This document shows, in pieces, positions 38,596-47,745 of a DNA stretch of 64,000 bases. The notes beneath the pieces are model-generated. The model saw only the letters and a list, made by a program, of their open reading frames with translations. It ran no database searches and was not told where the DNA came from. Source of the DNA: 0-14-0-80-60-11 sp049322355 (GTDB lineage Bacteria; Desulfobacterota; Desulfobaccia; Desulfobaccales; 0-14-0-80-60-11); the NCBI GenBank assembly GCA_049322355.1, contig JBMORG010000029.1, forward strand, positions 310,001 to 374,000, read 5' to 3'. A program made the position numbers and the translations under genes. Every line of letters starts with the position of its first letter. The stretch's first letter is position 1.

Positions 38596-39681
38596 TCAAA
38601 AATGTTCCAAACACTCCGCCAACGCCTTTAGCAACCGCTCATTCTCCTCTCTAGTCCGCACCGCGATGCGAAAGAAGCGCTCATCCAGACCCCGGAAATT
38701 GCTGGCGTCCCGAATCGCAATGCGATGGCCCAGCATGTTCTGCTGCAGCCGAGCCGCGGTGAGCCCAACCCGGTCCAGTTTCACCAGTAGATAATTCACC
38801 GTGCTGGGAAACGGCGTGAGTCCCGGAAGATCAGCCAACCGCTCCCAGAGAAATTGGCGCTCCTGAGCGATCAGGGCCCGGGTCCGGGCCATGTAATCCC
38901 GGTCGGCCAGGCAGGCCCGGCCCATGACCTGAGCCATGGTGTTCACCGACCAGGGCTCCTGCGCCTCCGCCAGACGGCCCACAAGTTCAGGGCCTGCCAG
39001 GAGGCAGCCCAAACGCATCCCGGGGATGCCAAAAAATTTGGTAAAGGAGCGCAGGATCATCAGCCGGGGAAACCGGCCCAGAAGGGATTTATAGGAGGCC
39101 TCTTCCACAAAATCGATGAAGGCTTCGTCCAGAAGAAGGAAAGCCCCTGCCGCATCAAGAGCTGCCGCCACCTCAAGAAACAATTCGGGGGCAAGCAGCG
39201 CCCCGCTGGGGCTGGCGGGATGGGCCAGAAAGACCAGGTCACCGGCGTGGGCCTCAAAAACTTCCTTAAGGGTAAAGTTGTGGGCTTCAGCGGTGGCCTG
39301 AAAAGCCACCGGCACCCCGGCGGCCGCAAGAGCGTGCTCATATTCACTGAAGGCCGGGGTCACAATCAGGCCCCGTTCAGGTTTCAGGACCCGGGCCGCC
39401 AGATAGATGAGTTCGGTGGAGCCGTTTCCCACCAGGATCTCTTCGGGAGTAAGATGGTGATAGACTGCCAGGTCCTGGCGCAGCACCAAGCAGCGGCGGT
39501 CCGGGTAGTGGACGATCTCACCCATAGCCTTCTTAACCGCGCCGTAAAGCCCCGGCGGAAAGCCCAAGGGATTGATGTTGGCGGAAAAATCCAGAAGGTC
39601 GCTGAGATTGAGACCGAGGCTGCGGGCCAGATGGTACACATCGCCCCCGTGCGGCAAGGGCTTGTCAGATAAATTGCTCAT
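38596..39681 (-). CDS. cobD: Threonine-phosphate decarboxylase CobD
   Basis: 361 residues from ATG 39681, which overlaps the cbiP stop codon (ATGA); a longer frame to 39813 has no support. A PLP enzyme of the class I aminotransferase fold that yields aminopropanol phosphate for the nucleotide loop. Motifs: DFSANINPLG, GNGSTELIYL, LLDEAFIDF (Asp) and the PLP lysine in LRSFTKFFGIPGMRLG. It supplies the substrate of the adjacent cbiB product. Confidence 0.93.
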   Translation of the reverse strand: MSNLSDKPLPHGGDVYHLARSLGLNLSDLLDFSANINPLGFPPGLYGAVKKAMGEIVHYPDRRCLVLRQDLAVYHHLTPEEILVGNGSTELIYLAARVLKPERGLIVTPAFSEYEHALAAAGVPVAFQATAEAHNFTLKEVFEAHAGDLVFLAHPASPSGALLAPELFLEVAAALDAAGAFLLLDEAFIDFVEEASYKSLLGRFPRLMILRSFTKFFGIPGMRLGCLLAGPELVGRLAEAQEPWSVNTMAQVMGRACLADRDYMARTRALIAQERQFLWERLADLPGLTPFPSTVNYLLVKLDRVGLTAARLQQNMLGHRIAIRDASNFRGLDERFFRIAVRTREENERLLKALAECLEHF

Positions 39682-41198
39682 TTCTCTGGTTGAATCATCC
39701 TTATAATGCGCGTAATATCCAGATGACGCCGCAGCAGGTCGGCCAGGCGGTCCAACTGGGCTTCTTGAAATTTTTTGTAAGATATTTCCGGCGGCGGCGT
39801 CCCTGGAGTCCATCGATTCTCCCGCAGTTCATCCAGAAACGCCCGGCGAAACCCGTCATTGTCAAAGAGGCCGTGGAGATAGGTGCCCCAGACCCGCCGG
39901 TCAGGACTGACCCAGCCATCCGCCACCCGCAGGGGCTCCCCGTTCCGGCTGACGATCTCGAAGGCGGGCTGCCCCTCGCCGTGGGGCTCGGTCACTCCCA
40001 TGTGGATTTCATAGGCCGAGAGCACCCCGTATCCCAGCCGGTCTTGCGACCTGGCCTCAACTTGGGTAGTGGTCTTGGCTCCGGCCATGGTGGTGACCAC
40101 CGGCAACAAGCCCAGCGCTTCCTCGGTCCGGGGCTCGCCCTCCACCCCTAAAAGGTCCCGAACTTCCTGTCCCAGGATCTGATAGCCCCCGCAAATCCCC
40201 ACAATCCGACCACCGGTCCGGGCGTAGGCCTGAATCTGGCCGAACAGGCCGCTCTCCTTGAGATAAAGCAGATCGCTGATGGTGTTTTTGGTGCCCGGCA
40301 GGATCAACAGGTCCAGGCCTTCCAGCTTATCCCGGTGGTCCAGGTAGCCCAGGGCCACGCCCGGCGCGTGCTCCAGGGGATCGAAATCGGTGTAATTGGA
40401 GATATGAGGCAGGCGCACCACGCCGATATTCAGCACCCCTGACTCGGTCCCGACGCCGTCGCGGCGTTTTCGGGCCAAGGCCACGCTGTCCTCTTCGGGC
40501 AGGACCAGGTCGCCCACATAAGGGACCACGCCCAGCACAGGCCTGCCGGTGCGCCGGGCGATAATGTCCTCGCCCTCCGCAAACAGGGCGGCATCCCCCC
40601 GGAACTTGTTAATAATGAAGCCCTGGAGCATCCGGCGCTCGCTGGGGGTCAGAAGGTGAAAGGCGCCGATGGTGGCCGCGAAGACTCCGCCCCGGTCGAT
40701 GTCAGCCACCAGCAGTACCGCGGCCCCGGCCCGCTTGGCCATTTGGAAGTTCACCAGGTCGTTTTTCTTTAGATTAAGCTCCACCGCGCTGCCGGCCCCT
40801 TCCAGCACGACGAGATCATAGGCCTGGGCCAGGCGCCGGTAGCTCTCCATGACCTTGCGCACCAGCCGGGGCTTGAGCCGGTAGTAATCCCGGGCCGGAA
40901 AGTTGCCGTACACCTTTCCATGGACAATCACCTGGGAACCCACATCACTGCTGGGCTTGAGCAGGATGGGGTTCATGTCCACGTGGGGGGCGAGGCCCGC
41001 GGCCTGGGCCTGCACCACCTGGGCCCGGCCCATCTCCCCGCCTTCCGGCGTGATGAAACTGTTCAGGGCCATGTTCTGGGCCTTAAAGGGGGCCACCCGG
41101 ACGCCCTCCTGGCGGAATATCCGGCAGAGTCCGGCCGCCATGATGCTCTTGCCCACGTCCGAGCCCGAGCCCAGGATCATTAAAGGACGGTATTTCAT
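39678..41198 (-). CDS. cbiP: Cobyric acid synthase CbiP
   Basis: 506 residues. Amidates four side chains of the corrin ring using glutamine and ATP. The N-terminal P-loop is GSGSDVGKSIMAAGLCRI. KAQNMALNSFITPEGGEMGRAQ, in part, is family-specific. The C-terminal glutamine amidotransferase domain has GICGGYQILG (catalytic Cys) and YLHGLFDN (His). Overlaps cobD. Confidence 0.95.
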   Translation of the reverse strand: MKYRPLMILGSGSDVGKSIMAAGLCRIFRQEGVRVAPFKAQNMALNSFITPEGGEMGRAQVVQAQAAGLAPHVDMNPILLKPSSDVGSQVIVHGKVYGNFPARDYYRLKPRLVRKVMESYRRLAQAYDLVVLEGAGSAVELNLKKNDLVNFQMAKRAGAAVLLVADIDRGGVFAATIGAFHLLTPSERRMLQGFIINKFRGDAALFAEGEDIIARRTGRPVLGVVPYVGDLVLPEEDSVALARKRRDGVGTESGVLNIGVVRLPHISNYTDFDPLEHAPGVALGYLDHRDKLEGLDLLILPGTKNTISDLLYLKESGLFGQIQAYARTGGRIVGICGGYQILGQEVRDLLGVEGEPRTEEALGLLPVVTTMAGAKTTTQVEARSQDRLGYGVLSAYEIHMGVTEPHGEGQPAFEIVSRNGEPLRVADGWVSPDRRVWGTYLHGLFDNDGFRRAFLDELRENRWTPGTPPPEISYKKFQEAQLDRLADLLRRHLDITRIIRMIQPEK

Positions 41199-41205
41199 AA
41201 TTGTA

Positions 41206-41275
41206 TAGCTGTCAGCTTTCAGCAGGCAGCGGTCAGCCTTTTTCTAACCCCTAACCCCTGGCCCCTTTTCCCTGT
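41206..41275. repeat. Adjacent copies of two dispersed repeat families
   Basis: A CTGA-phrase repeat (41206-41240) is directly followed by an AACCCCTAACCCCTGGCCCC phrase (41243-41275). The latter encodes the C-terminus GARG and stop codon of the cbiH gene. Confidence 0.75.
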
Positions 41276-42051
41276 TTTTCTCCTGACACTTGGCCCCCGT
41301 ATTTGGCCTTGTAGCCCCGGGGCGTAATCATATATAAGCCGTAAGCGTAAGTCTGGGAGTTGCCAATAATAACAATGGTTTGCATATCCACAGGATGTTG
41401 CAGCATCTCCGCCAGGGTGGTGACGATGGTCGCCTGCCCTTCACGCATGGCCCTTGAGGCGATGCCTACGGGGGTCTTGGGGTCTTTATGGCCCAGCAGC
41501 AGGTCCCGCACTGCGCCCAACTGCCAGTCCCGCTTCTTGCTTTTGGGATTATAGAGCACGATGACAAAATCCCCCTGGGCCGCCAGTTCCAGGCGTTTTA
41601 CGATGGTCTCCCAGGGGGTGAGGAGGTCGCTCAAAGAGATGGCCACAAAGTCGTGCATCAAAGGCGCGCCCAAAAGGGCCGCGCCTGCGGCCAAAGCAGG
41701 AACTCCTGGAATGACTTCCAAGTAAAAATCCACCTCCACCTCGACCTCGGGCGGCCCCACTTTAAGCTCTTGGGCGGAGCACATCTCCAGGACCAGCCCG
41801 GCCATGCCATAGATTCCGGCGTCGCCGCTGGAGACCAGGGCCACTCTTTGGCCGGCCCGAGCCCGGTCCAGGGCCAGTTGGCAGCGCTTCACTTCGGCCT
41901 TCATGCCGGTGGCCACCACTTCCTGGTCAGTCAACAGCGGACGTATCAAGTCGATGTAGGTCTGGTAGCCCACCACCACCTGGGCCTCAGCCAAGGCAGC
42001 ATGAGCCCGGGGAATGATATATTCCGGAAAACCGGGACCCAGGCTCACCAC
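41251..42051 (-). CDS. cbiH: Cobalt-precorrin-3B C17-methyltransferase CbiH
   Basis: About 266 residues from GTG 42051, just after the cbiG stop codon; the open frame to 42234 overlaps cbiG and is not family-like. Tetrapyrrole methylase fold: VVSLGPGFPEYI, VVVGYQTYIDLI, ALVSSGDAGIYGMA, EVIPGVPALAAGAALLGAPL and IVLYNPKSKKR. It contracts the corrin ring after C17 methylation. The final residues GARG and stop codon are repeat-derived. Confidence 0.92.
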   Translation of the reverse strand: MVSLGPGFPEYIIPRAHAALAEAQVVVGYQTYIDLIRPLLTDQEVVATGMKAEVKRCQLALDRARAGQRVALVSSGDAGIYGMAGLVLEMCSAQELKVGPPEVEVEVDFYLEVIPGVPALAAGAALLGAPLMHDFVAISLSDLLTPWETIVKRLELAAQGDFVIVLYNPKSKKRDWQLGAVRDLLLGHKDPKTPVGIASRAMREGQATIVTTLAEMLQHPVDMQTIVIIGNSQTYAYGLYMITPRGYKAKYGGQVSGEKQGKGARG

Positions 42052-42053
42052 CG

Positions 42054-43100
42054 CTAGGCGACCCGGGCTATGGCCAGGGTGGCGCAGGCCACCTTGCGCT
42101 TGGGGACGATCAGCTCCACTCCGCCGGCCTTCAGGGCCGCGGCTTCGCTGACGCTCTCCACCCCCACGTGTCGGGCTACTCGTTTCGATGGGTTCGGGGC
42201 CGGCATTGCTTCCAATTCCTCTGCGGTAAACCATAAAAATTCGACTCCCAGACTCCGGGCAGCCAGACGCAGCCCGGGCTCCTCCTTTTTGGCCTCAATG
42301 GTCGCCAGGGCCTTCAGGGACAGGAGGGACAACCCTTCTTGATGAAAAGTTTGTTTTATGAAATCAATAAGTTTTTCCGGTGGCGTGCCTTTATGGCAAC
42401 CCATCCCGGCCACCAGATTTCGGGGTCTGAGAACCAGCCAGCCCTCCGGCCACGGACGTTCCCGAAAGCCCGCGTAAACTGTGGGGCCAGGAGTTCTCAA
42501 GGCCTGGTCCAGGTCAGGCTCCAGGGCAAATTGCTTCGGAGTTGCGGCCACCGTCTCGGCCAAATAGCCGTGCGGGTCCACCAACCGGACCGGCCGCCCT
42601 TCCAGCAGAGCCATGGAAATCACCCGGACCCCCGGCAGATTTTCGATGGTCAGGCCGTGTTTGGCCGCCAACAGGTCCAGGGCGGGCAGACCCTGCACGT
42701 CGGTGGCCGTGGTGATGACCGGGGTGCACCCTAAAATGCGGGCCACTTCCCGGGCCAAGTCGTTGGCGCCGCCCAGATGCCCGGAGAGCAGGCTAATGGC
42801 AAACTGCCCGGCCTCATCCACTACCACCACCGCAGGATCTTTATCCTTGCCCCTCAGATAAGGAGCAAGGCCCCTAACCACTATCCCTGCGGCCATAACA
42901 CAAACCAGGTTATCGCCCTGATCAAAGGCCTCCTTAAAAGCGTCCGACAGCCGGGAGAAAGCCCGGTCCCCCGGCTCCCCGGCCTGGGCTTGGGACAGCC
43001 AGCACTGCGCTCCGGCCAATTCCCCGCAAAGCCGCCGGGCCAGGGCCGCGCCTTTCGAAGTCAGGGCCAGGATTTTAATAGGACGAGCCGGTGAGATCAT
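42054..43100 (-). CDS. cbiG: Cobalt-precorrin-5A hydrolase CbiG
   Basis: 348 residues. Opens the lactone ring and releases acetaldehyde in the anaerobic pathway. The N-terminal domain has CVMAAGIVVRGLAPYL, VVVVDEAGQFAISLLSGHLGGAND and VITTATDVQGLPALD. The C-terminal domain has GMGCHKGTP and ends in KRKVACATLAIARVA. Its stop codon lies 3 nt before the cbiH start. Confidence 0.94.
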   Translation of the reverse strand: MISPARPIKILALTSKGAALARRLCGELAGAQCWLSQAQAGEPGDRAFSRLSDAFKEAFDQGDNLVCVMAAGIVVRGLAPYLRGKDKDPAVVVVDEAGQFAISLLSGHLGGANDLAREVARILGCTPVITTATDVQGLPALDLLAAKHGLTIENLPGVRVISMALLEGRPVRLVDPHGYLAETVAATPKQFALEPDLDQALRTPGPTVYAGFRERPWPEGWLVLRPRNLVAGMGCHKGTPPEKLIDFIKQTFHQEGLSLLSLKALATIEAKKEEPGLRLAARSLGVEFLWFTAEELEAMPAPNPSKRVARHVGVESVSEAAALKAGGVELIVPKRKVACATLAIARVA

Positions 43101-43138
43101 TGCCTTACCAATTCACGATCTTATTGCAATAAGTCCAA

Positions 43139-43252
43139 AATTTCCTCCCCCTTGATGGGGGAAGGTTAGGCTGGGGGTGAAATAATTAGTTTCATAGGCC
43201 AGTTATCTTCCCCCTCCCCTTAATCCCCTCCCGCCAGGGGAGGGGAAAATAC
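43139..43252. repeat. Palindromic CCCTCCCC element
   Basis: TCCTCCCCCTTGATGGGGGA... and ...TCCCCTCCCGCCAGGGGAGGGG form two hairpins separated by a GGCTGGGGGTGA stretch. A closely similar element is at 51560-51645 in the same operon. The spacer (43101-43337) holds no gene; a further hairpin, GGCGGCC-TGT-GGCCGCC, is near 43285. Confidence 0.75.
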
Positions 43253-43337
43253 CCTTTTACGAGTTCATAACTTATGCAGCTTCATAGGGCGGCCTGTGGC
43301 CGCCATAAACGGCGTGCACGACGGGCCCTATAAGCAA

Positions 43338-44123
43338 TTATTGACCGCCGCTCCGAAACCCGTGGGAAAAGGCCCGATCATAGAGTTTGGACCTGGTCTT
43401 CAACTGACCTTCCTTTGCGCCCAGGGCCGGACCTACCAGGATCAGGGCCTGGCGCTCAATCCCTGCGTCCTTTACCAACTTGGCGATGGTGGCCAGGGTA
43501 CCCCGGATGAGTTGTTGGTCCGGCCAGCTTACCCTATAGGCGACGACCACCGGGGTGTCCGGGCCATAGGCATGAGTGAGTTCAGCCACCACCCGTTCAA
43601 TGAGCTTGATGCTCAGATAAATGACCAGGGTGGCCCCATGCCGGGCCAGATCAGCTAAGGCCTCCCGATCTGGCACCGGGGTGCGGCCCGCGGCCCGGGT
43701 GAGAATCACCGTCTGGGTCACTTCCGGCAGGGTGAGCTCCTGGGCCAGGGCCGCGGCCGCGGCAAAGGCCGCGGTCACCCCGGGAATTACTTCGCAGGGA
43801 ATTTCTTCTCTTTCCAAAACTTCCAGTTGCTCCTGGATGGCGCCATATAAGGCAGGATCGCCGGAGTGCACCCTTACCACCCGTTTGCCCTCCCGGTACC
43901 CCGCCATCATCCGGCCTACGATTTCCTCCAGATTCAGGGATGCCGTATCGATGAGTTCGGCCCCCTGACCGGCCCACGTCAGAATGGCAGGCGACACCAG
44001 GGAGCCGGCATAGAGCACCAGGTCCGCCGCGGCCAGGGCCTTTTGTCCCTTGACCGTAATGAGCTCAGGGTCGCCGGGCCCGGCCCCCACAAAGATAACG
44101 GCATGGCGGTCATTCATAGACAT
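43338..44123 (-). CDS. cbiF: Cobalt-precorrin-4 C11-methyltransferase CbiF
   Basis: 261 residues from ATG 44123 (or ATG 44117). Uses SAM to methylate C11. Motifs: FVGAGPGDPELITVKGQKAL, LVLYAGSLVSP, VRVHSGDPALYGAIQEQ and EVIPGVTAAFAAAAALAQEL. Part of the co-oriented corrin block. Confidence 0.95.
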   Translation of the reverse strand: MSMNDRHAVIFVGAGPGDPELITVKGQKALAAADLVLYAGSLVSPAILTWAGQGAELIDTASLNLEEIVGRMMAGYREGKRVVRVHSGDPALYGAIQEQLEVLEREEIPCEVIPGVTAAFAAAAALAQELTLPEVTQTVILTRAAGRTPVPDREALADLARHGATLVIYLSIKLIERVVAELTHAYGPDTPVVVAYRVSWPDQQLIRGTLATIAKLVKDAGIERQALILVGPALGAKEGQLKTRSKLYDRAFSHGFRSGGQ

Positions 44124-44163
44124 TGCCCAATCTTACCAGTGAGCGGCAGTTGGTCATTGTATA

Positions 44164-44212
44164 TTCTCCCTAACCCCTGACCTCTAATCCCTGGCCCCTG
44201 ACCCCCGTAACC
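44164..44212. repeat. CCCTAACCCCTGACC-type repeat at cbiET end
   Basis: CCCTAACCCCTGACCTCTAATCCCTGGCCCCTGACC, given here as phrases. On the minus strand it encodes the tail VRGQGLEVRG and stop of the CbiET protein. Confidence 0.8.
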
Positions 44213-45408
44213 ACCCACACCGGGTTCAAGGCCTGCAACGCGGTCCCCCCGGCCAGAGGGTGGGAGCGATTTACCTGAAGTTGGACCACTTGCACCTCCC
44301 AACCCGGTTCTGCCAGGGTGCTACGGGCCGCGTCCAAAGTCTCCAGCAGGGCGGCAGTTACTACCACCCGCCCCCCGGGCGTCAAGCGCCGCATGGCTTC
44401 CCGGAGAATGGCCCCGACTTCGGGGCCGCCGCCCCCTACGAAAACCCGGTGGGGGTCGGGGAGTTGGGCCAGACACACCGGGGCCAGGGCGCAGACCACT
44501 TCAAGGTTGCTGACTGCGAACTTATCGCGGTTGGCGGCGATTTGAGCGGCCCGCTCCGGATGGCGCTCCACGGCATAGATTTGGCCCCCGGGAAGCAGCA
44601 GACTGGCCTCCACTCCCACGGAACCGGCCCCGGCCCCCACGTCCCAGAGGATTTGGCCGGGCAGGAGCCTCAATTTGGCCAGAACCACGGCCCGGACCTC
44701 GCTTTTGGTGATAAGTCCGGCCTGATGGACCAAAGCCTCCTCCGGCAACCCCACGTGAAGCCGCTGTCTGGGGGCTTCAGCAGCACCGGGCTCCGGCAGC
44801 AGCACCACCAGGTTCAAGGGGGAAAAGTTTCGCCCCAAAGTCTCGGCCAAACTCAGCCAAGTTAAACGCTCAGTGTCCTGGCCCAAGTCTTCCGCTACGC
44901 AGAAGCGGGACTGTGTTAGACCACGGCCCAGAAGAAATTTGGCGATCTCTCCGGGAGTATGAACCAGGTCCGTATAGATGATCTTGGGACCCGGCCGGCT
45001 CAAGGCAGCGTGCAACGGCTCCCAGGTGCGGCCGTGCAGGCTGACGATGGCGGCATCCTGCCATGACATTTTCAGGCGGGCGCAGACGGCCTGGACCGCA
45101 GTGAGGTTGGGGTGGATGACAACCTGCTCCGCGCCCAGTACCTTCACCACCAGGGGTCCGATGCCATAAAAATTGGGGTCCCCGGAGGCCAGCACCACCA
45201 CTCGCTTGGTTTCAGCCAAAGACGGGAGATGCCTGAGGGTTCCTTCCGGGTCCTTGCCCAGGGAGATCTTCATTCCCCGGTGCTCAGGAAAGTAGTCCAG
45301 GAGCCGCCGGCCCGCCACCAGAACCTGGGCCTCCCGGATAATATCCATGGCCTTGGGAGTCAAATCCCCGGGCGACATCCCCAAACCCACCACCTGCACC
45401 GGAATCAT
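44170..45408 (-). CDS. cbiET: Precorrin-6Y methylase/decarboxylase CbiET (CobL)
   Basis: 412 residues from ATG 45408, which overlaps the cbiD stop codon. The N-terminal half is CbiE (VVGLGMSPGDLTPKAMDII, VVLASGDPNFYGIGPLVV). The C-terminal half is CbiT with the SAM-binding LWDVGAGAGSVGVEASLL and FVGGGGPEVGAIL. It methylates C5 and C15 and decarboxylates the acetate at C12. The last 11 residues are repeat-encoded and probably not part of the fold. Confidence 0.95.
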   Translation of the reverse strand: MIPVQVVGLGMSPGDLTPKAMDIIREAQVLVAGRRLLDYFPEHRGMKISLGKDPEGTLRHLPSLAETKRVVVLASGDPNFYGIGPLVVKVLGAEQVVIHPNLTAVQAVCARLKMSWQDAAIVSLHGRTWEPLHAALSRPGPKIIYTDLVHTPGEIAKFLLGRGLTQSRFCVAEDLGQDTERLTWLSLAETLGRNFSPLNLVVLLPEPGAAEAPRQRLHVGLPEEALVHQAGLITKSEVRAVVLAKLRLLPGQILWDVGAGAGSVGVEASLLLPGGQIYAVERHPERAAQIAANRDKFAVSNLEVVCALAPVCLAQLPDPHRVFVGGGGPEVGAILREAMRRLTPGGRVVVTAALLETLDAARSTLAEPGWEVQVVQLQVNRSHPLAGGTALQALNPVWVVTGVRGQGLEVRG

Positions 45409-46577
45409 ATCGACCCTCCCAGGGCCTCTCCCCGCCAAATAACACTGCCGTCAAAATCGAGCACCACAGCGGTGAGTCGAGGACCAGGCCCGGCGTAGTT
45501 CCGCAAGGCCGCCAGCATGCGCTCGCCCACCTGAGCCACCACCTGGCCGGCCCCTGCCCCGGTGAGGATCTCCAAAGCCTGCCGGGCGGTGTTGGCCCTG
45601 GCCACTGACTTCGTCAGGAGTGCATCCGCCGTCAAGTCCAAGGTCAGGCGGCCCAATTGTTTCAAATCAGCCAATCCCCGGGAAGCATGGGTGTGCCCGA
45701 ACCCCTGGGCCATCTTCAGAGCCTTGCCAAAAAAGGCCGCCACGGTGATCTGGCCGAATCCCATACTGGCAGCCACCTTCAAAGCAAAGCGCACATAATC
45801 GCCCATCTGTACAAAGGCCTCATCGGTTAACTCCGGCAGGAACTCTTTGAGGAAGCCCTCGCTTTTCCCTCCGGTGCTGAAGGCGATGTGTCTGAGACCT
45901 GCGGCCCGGGCAACCCTGAGGCTGGCTGCTATGGTAGCCCGGTAGGCCTGGTGGGAAAAGGGCTTCACCAGCCCGGTGGTCCCCAAAATGGAGATGCCCC
46001 CCACAATCCCCAAGCGGGGGTTCAGAGTCTGACGGGCCAGTTCTTCGCCCCGGGGCACAAAGATTTCCACCGCCAGGCGCAGGGGCTCCTGGGGACCGAG
46101 CTCGTCCCATACTTGCCGCAGGGCCTTCCGGATCATTCTCCGGGGGACTGGGTTGATGGCGGGCTCGCCCACCGCCACCGCCAGCCCCGGCTTGGTCACC
46201 CGGCCTACACCCTGCCCCCCTAACAGGGTTATATCCTCGTCTAATTCCGAGGATTTCAGACGCCATACCCGAGCCCCGATCTCCGCGCCATTGGTGACAT
46301 CAGGATCATCCCCGGCATCCTTGATCACCACTGCTTCCCCCCGGTCGCCATTTCGCCCATGCCGGTGCAGGGGGACGGTAAATTTGACTCCGCCGGGCAG
46401 AGGGACCTCGACCCGCTCCGGACAAGACCGGCCCAGGAGTTCATACAGTGCCCCCTGGGCTGCGGCCGCCGCAGCGGTTCCCGTGGAAAACCCCTGGCGC
46501 AACTCCTTCCGGGGGCGAGGCGGCTTTTGTAGTTCTTCGTCCTCAGGGAGTTGTTGGATGTTGGAGGTTTTTCTCAA
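45405..46577 (-). CDS. cbiD: Cobalt-precorrin-5B C1-methyltransferase CbiD
   Basis: 390 residues from TTG 46577; no clear ribosome site, and the first ~27 residues are a low-complexity charged extension. Family motifs: LRQGFSTGTAAAAAAQGAL, DAGDDPDVTNGAEI, VGEPAINPVPRRMI, GGISILGTTGLVKPFSHQAY, FSTGGKSEGF. Methylates C1 in the anaerobic pathway. Confidence 0.93.
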   Translation of the reverse strand: MRKTSNIQQLPEDEELQKPPRPRKELRQGFSTGTAAAAAAQGALYELLGRSCPERVEVPLPGGVKFTVPLHRHGRNGDRGEAVVIKDAGDDPDVTNGAEIGARVWRLKSSELDEDITLLGGQGVGRVTKPGLAVAVGEPAINPVPRRMIRKALRQVWDELGPQEPLRLAVEIFVPRGEELARQTLNPRLGIVGGISILGTTGLVKPFSHQAYRATIAASLRVARAAGLRHIAFSTGGKSEGFLKEFLPELTDEAFVQMGDYVRFALKVAASMGFGQITVAAFFGKALKMAQGFGHTHASRGLADLKQLGRLTLDLTADALLTKSVARANTARQALEILTGAGAGQVVAQVGERMLAALRNYAGPGPRLTAVVLDFDGSVIWRGEALGGSI

Positions 46578-46689
46578 AAGTTGTTAACCACTTTTTAGTA
46601 CTGAGGCAGGGGACATTACAACTCTTGCACTTCTTCTTTTGGAGGGGTGGACCAGCAGTACGTCCGCCCTTCCCCGTCCTCCCTGCAAG

Positions 46690-47745
46690 TCACCCCCACA
46701 ACCCATATGGCACCACCACCAACACCAGGCTCAGGAGCCGCAGGCCCTGACTTAGCAGTAGAAGCCTGGTGCCCAACCCTGGCGAAAAGATCCCTATATG
46801 TGACGGCAGTTGGTGGCGCAAGGCCCGGATGGGTGTAGCCACGATATTGCCCAGAATCAAAGCCAGGACTGTCTGATGGACTGTGAGGGCTCCGGTCTGG
46901 AGAAGCGCCCCGGCCGCGGCTATACCCGAAGTGAACTCGGCGGCCACGCTGAAGATCACCACGCTGGCGGCTTCCACCGGCAGAAAACCCAGGGCCACGT
47001 GGGAGGTGGCAACCTCCCTCAGCCACTTGAACAGTCCCCAGTCATTTACCAGGAAAATCAGAAGATAAATAGGCAATGTGAAAATGACCACCCGGGAAAA
47101 CCGCCGCCGGAATTTCCGCCAGATTTCCTGGGAAACCTTTTCCTTACTGACCGGTGGAGCCGGCATCGAGATCTCTTCCTTTAAAGCTGGAGCCGGCAGT
47201 CGCCACCGGGCATAACCCAAAATCACGATGCTTCGGAGCAGGGCCGCTACCCCGGTTAACCCGAGATAGATAAGGCCGGCCTTGCGGGTCAGTGGCAAAA
47301 TAATAAAAAAAGTGGTGGGCAGATGGAGCAGGTAAACCGGCAGGCCGCCGTTAAACAGGTAGGTCAGGGTCATTTCTTGGCGGCTGATTTTCTCTTCCTG
47401 GTAAAAGGTCCACAGCATGGTATTAGCCAGGATTTTGGAAAAAAACGCCGCGGTAAATGCCGCTCCGCTTTCCCGTTTCAAGTGGCCCCAGCGGAGTACG
47501 GGAGCGGTCCAGGCCCCCAGTTTGACAGCCCATCCCAGGGATTCGATGGCCTGCCCCACCAGCAGGCCCGCTCCCATGTAAACCAGGAGCCAGAGTAAGG
47601 GGGTGGCCAGATTACGGTAAATCCCCGCCGTCAGGGGTTGCGAGGCTCCGCCCAGACCCAGCCAGGATATCGCCGCCAGCGGAGTCAAGGCCAGCAGGAG
47701 CGCCCAACCGCCCCTGCCCCCCAGGGTCTTGGATTGCGCCTTCAA
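46690..47745 (-). CDS. Gate-domain (nucleoside-recognition-like) membrane protein
   Basis: 351 residues with eight or so membrane segments. Starts at TTG 47745, overlapping the cbiL stop (TTGA). Two Gate-type stretches are seen: LLVYMGAGLLVGQAIESLGW at about 55, and SVVIFSVAAEFTSGIAAAGALL near the end. The family resembles SpmA/SpmB and the nucleoside recognition domain. It lies inside the corrin operon between cbiL and cbiD. A role in moving cobalt, a corrinoid or a precursor is possible; no direct evidence. Confidence 0.75.
   Translation of the reverse strand: MKAQSKTLGGRGGWALLLALTPLAAISWLGLGGASQPLTAGIYRNLATPLLWLLVYMGAGLLVGQAIESLGWAVKLGAWTAPVLRWGHLKRESGAAFTAAFFSKILANTMLWTFYQEEKISRQEMTLTYLFNGGLPVYLLHLPTTFFIILPLTRKAGLIYLGLTGVAALLRSIVILGYARWRLPAPALKEEISMPAPPVSKEKVSQEIWRKFRRRFSRVVIFTLPIYLLIFLVNDWGLFKWLREVATSHVALGFLPVEAASVVIFSVAAEFTSGIAAAGALLQTGALTVHQTVLALILGNIVATPIRALRHQLPSHIGIFSPGLGTRLLLLSQGLRLLSLVLVVVPYGLWG

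Noticed and set aside
42052..42234. N-terminal extension of CbiH
   Set aside because: It overlaps the cbiG coding region and lacks tetrapyrrole-methylase sequence.
43139..43252. CRISPR repeats in GC-rich intergenic regions
   Set aside because: The repeats are palindromic REP-like elements without regular unique spacers.
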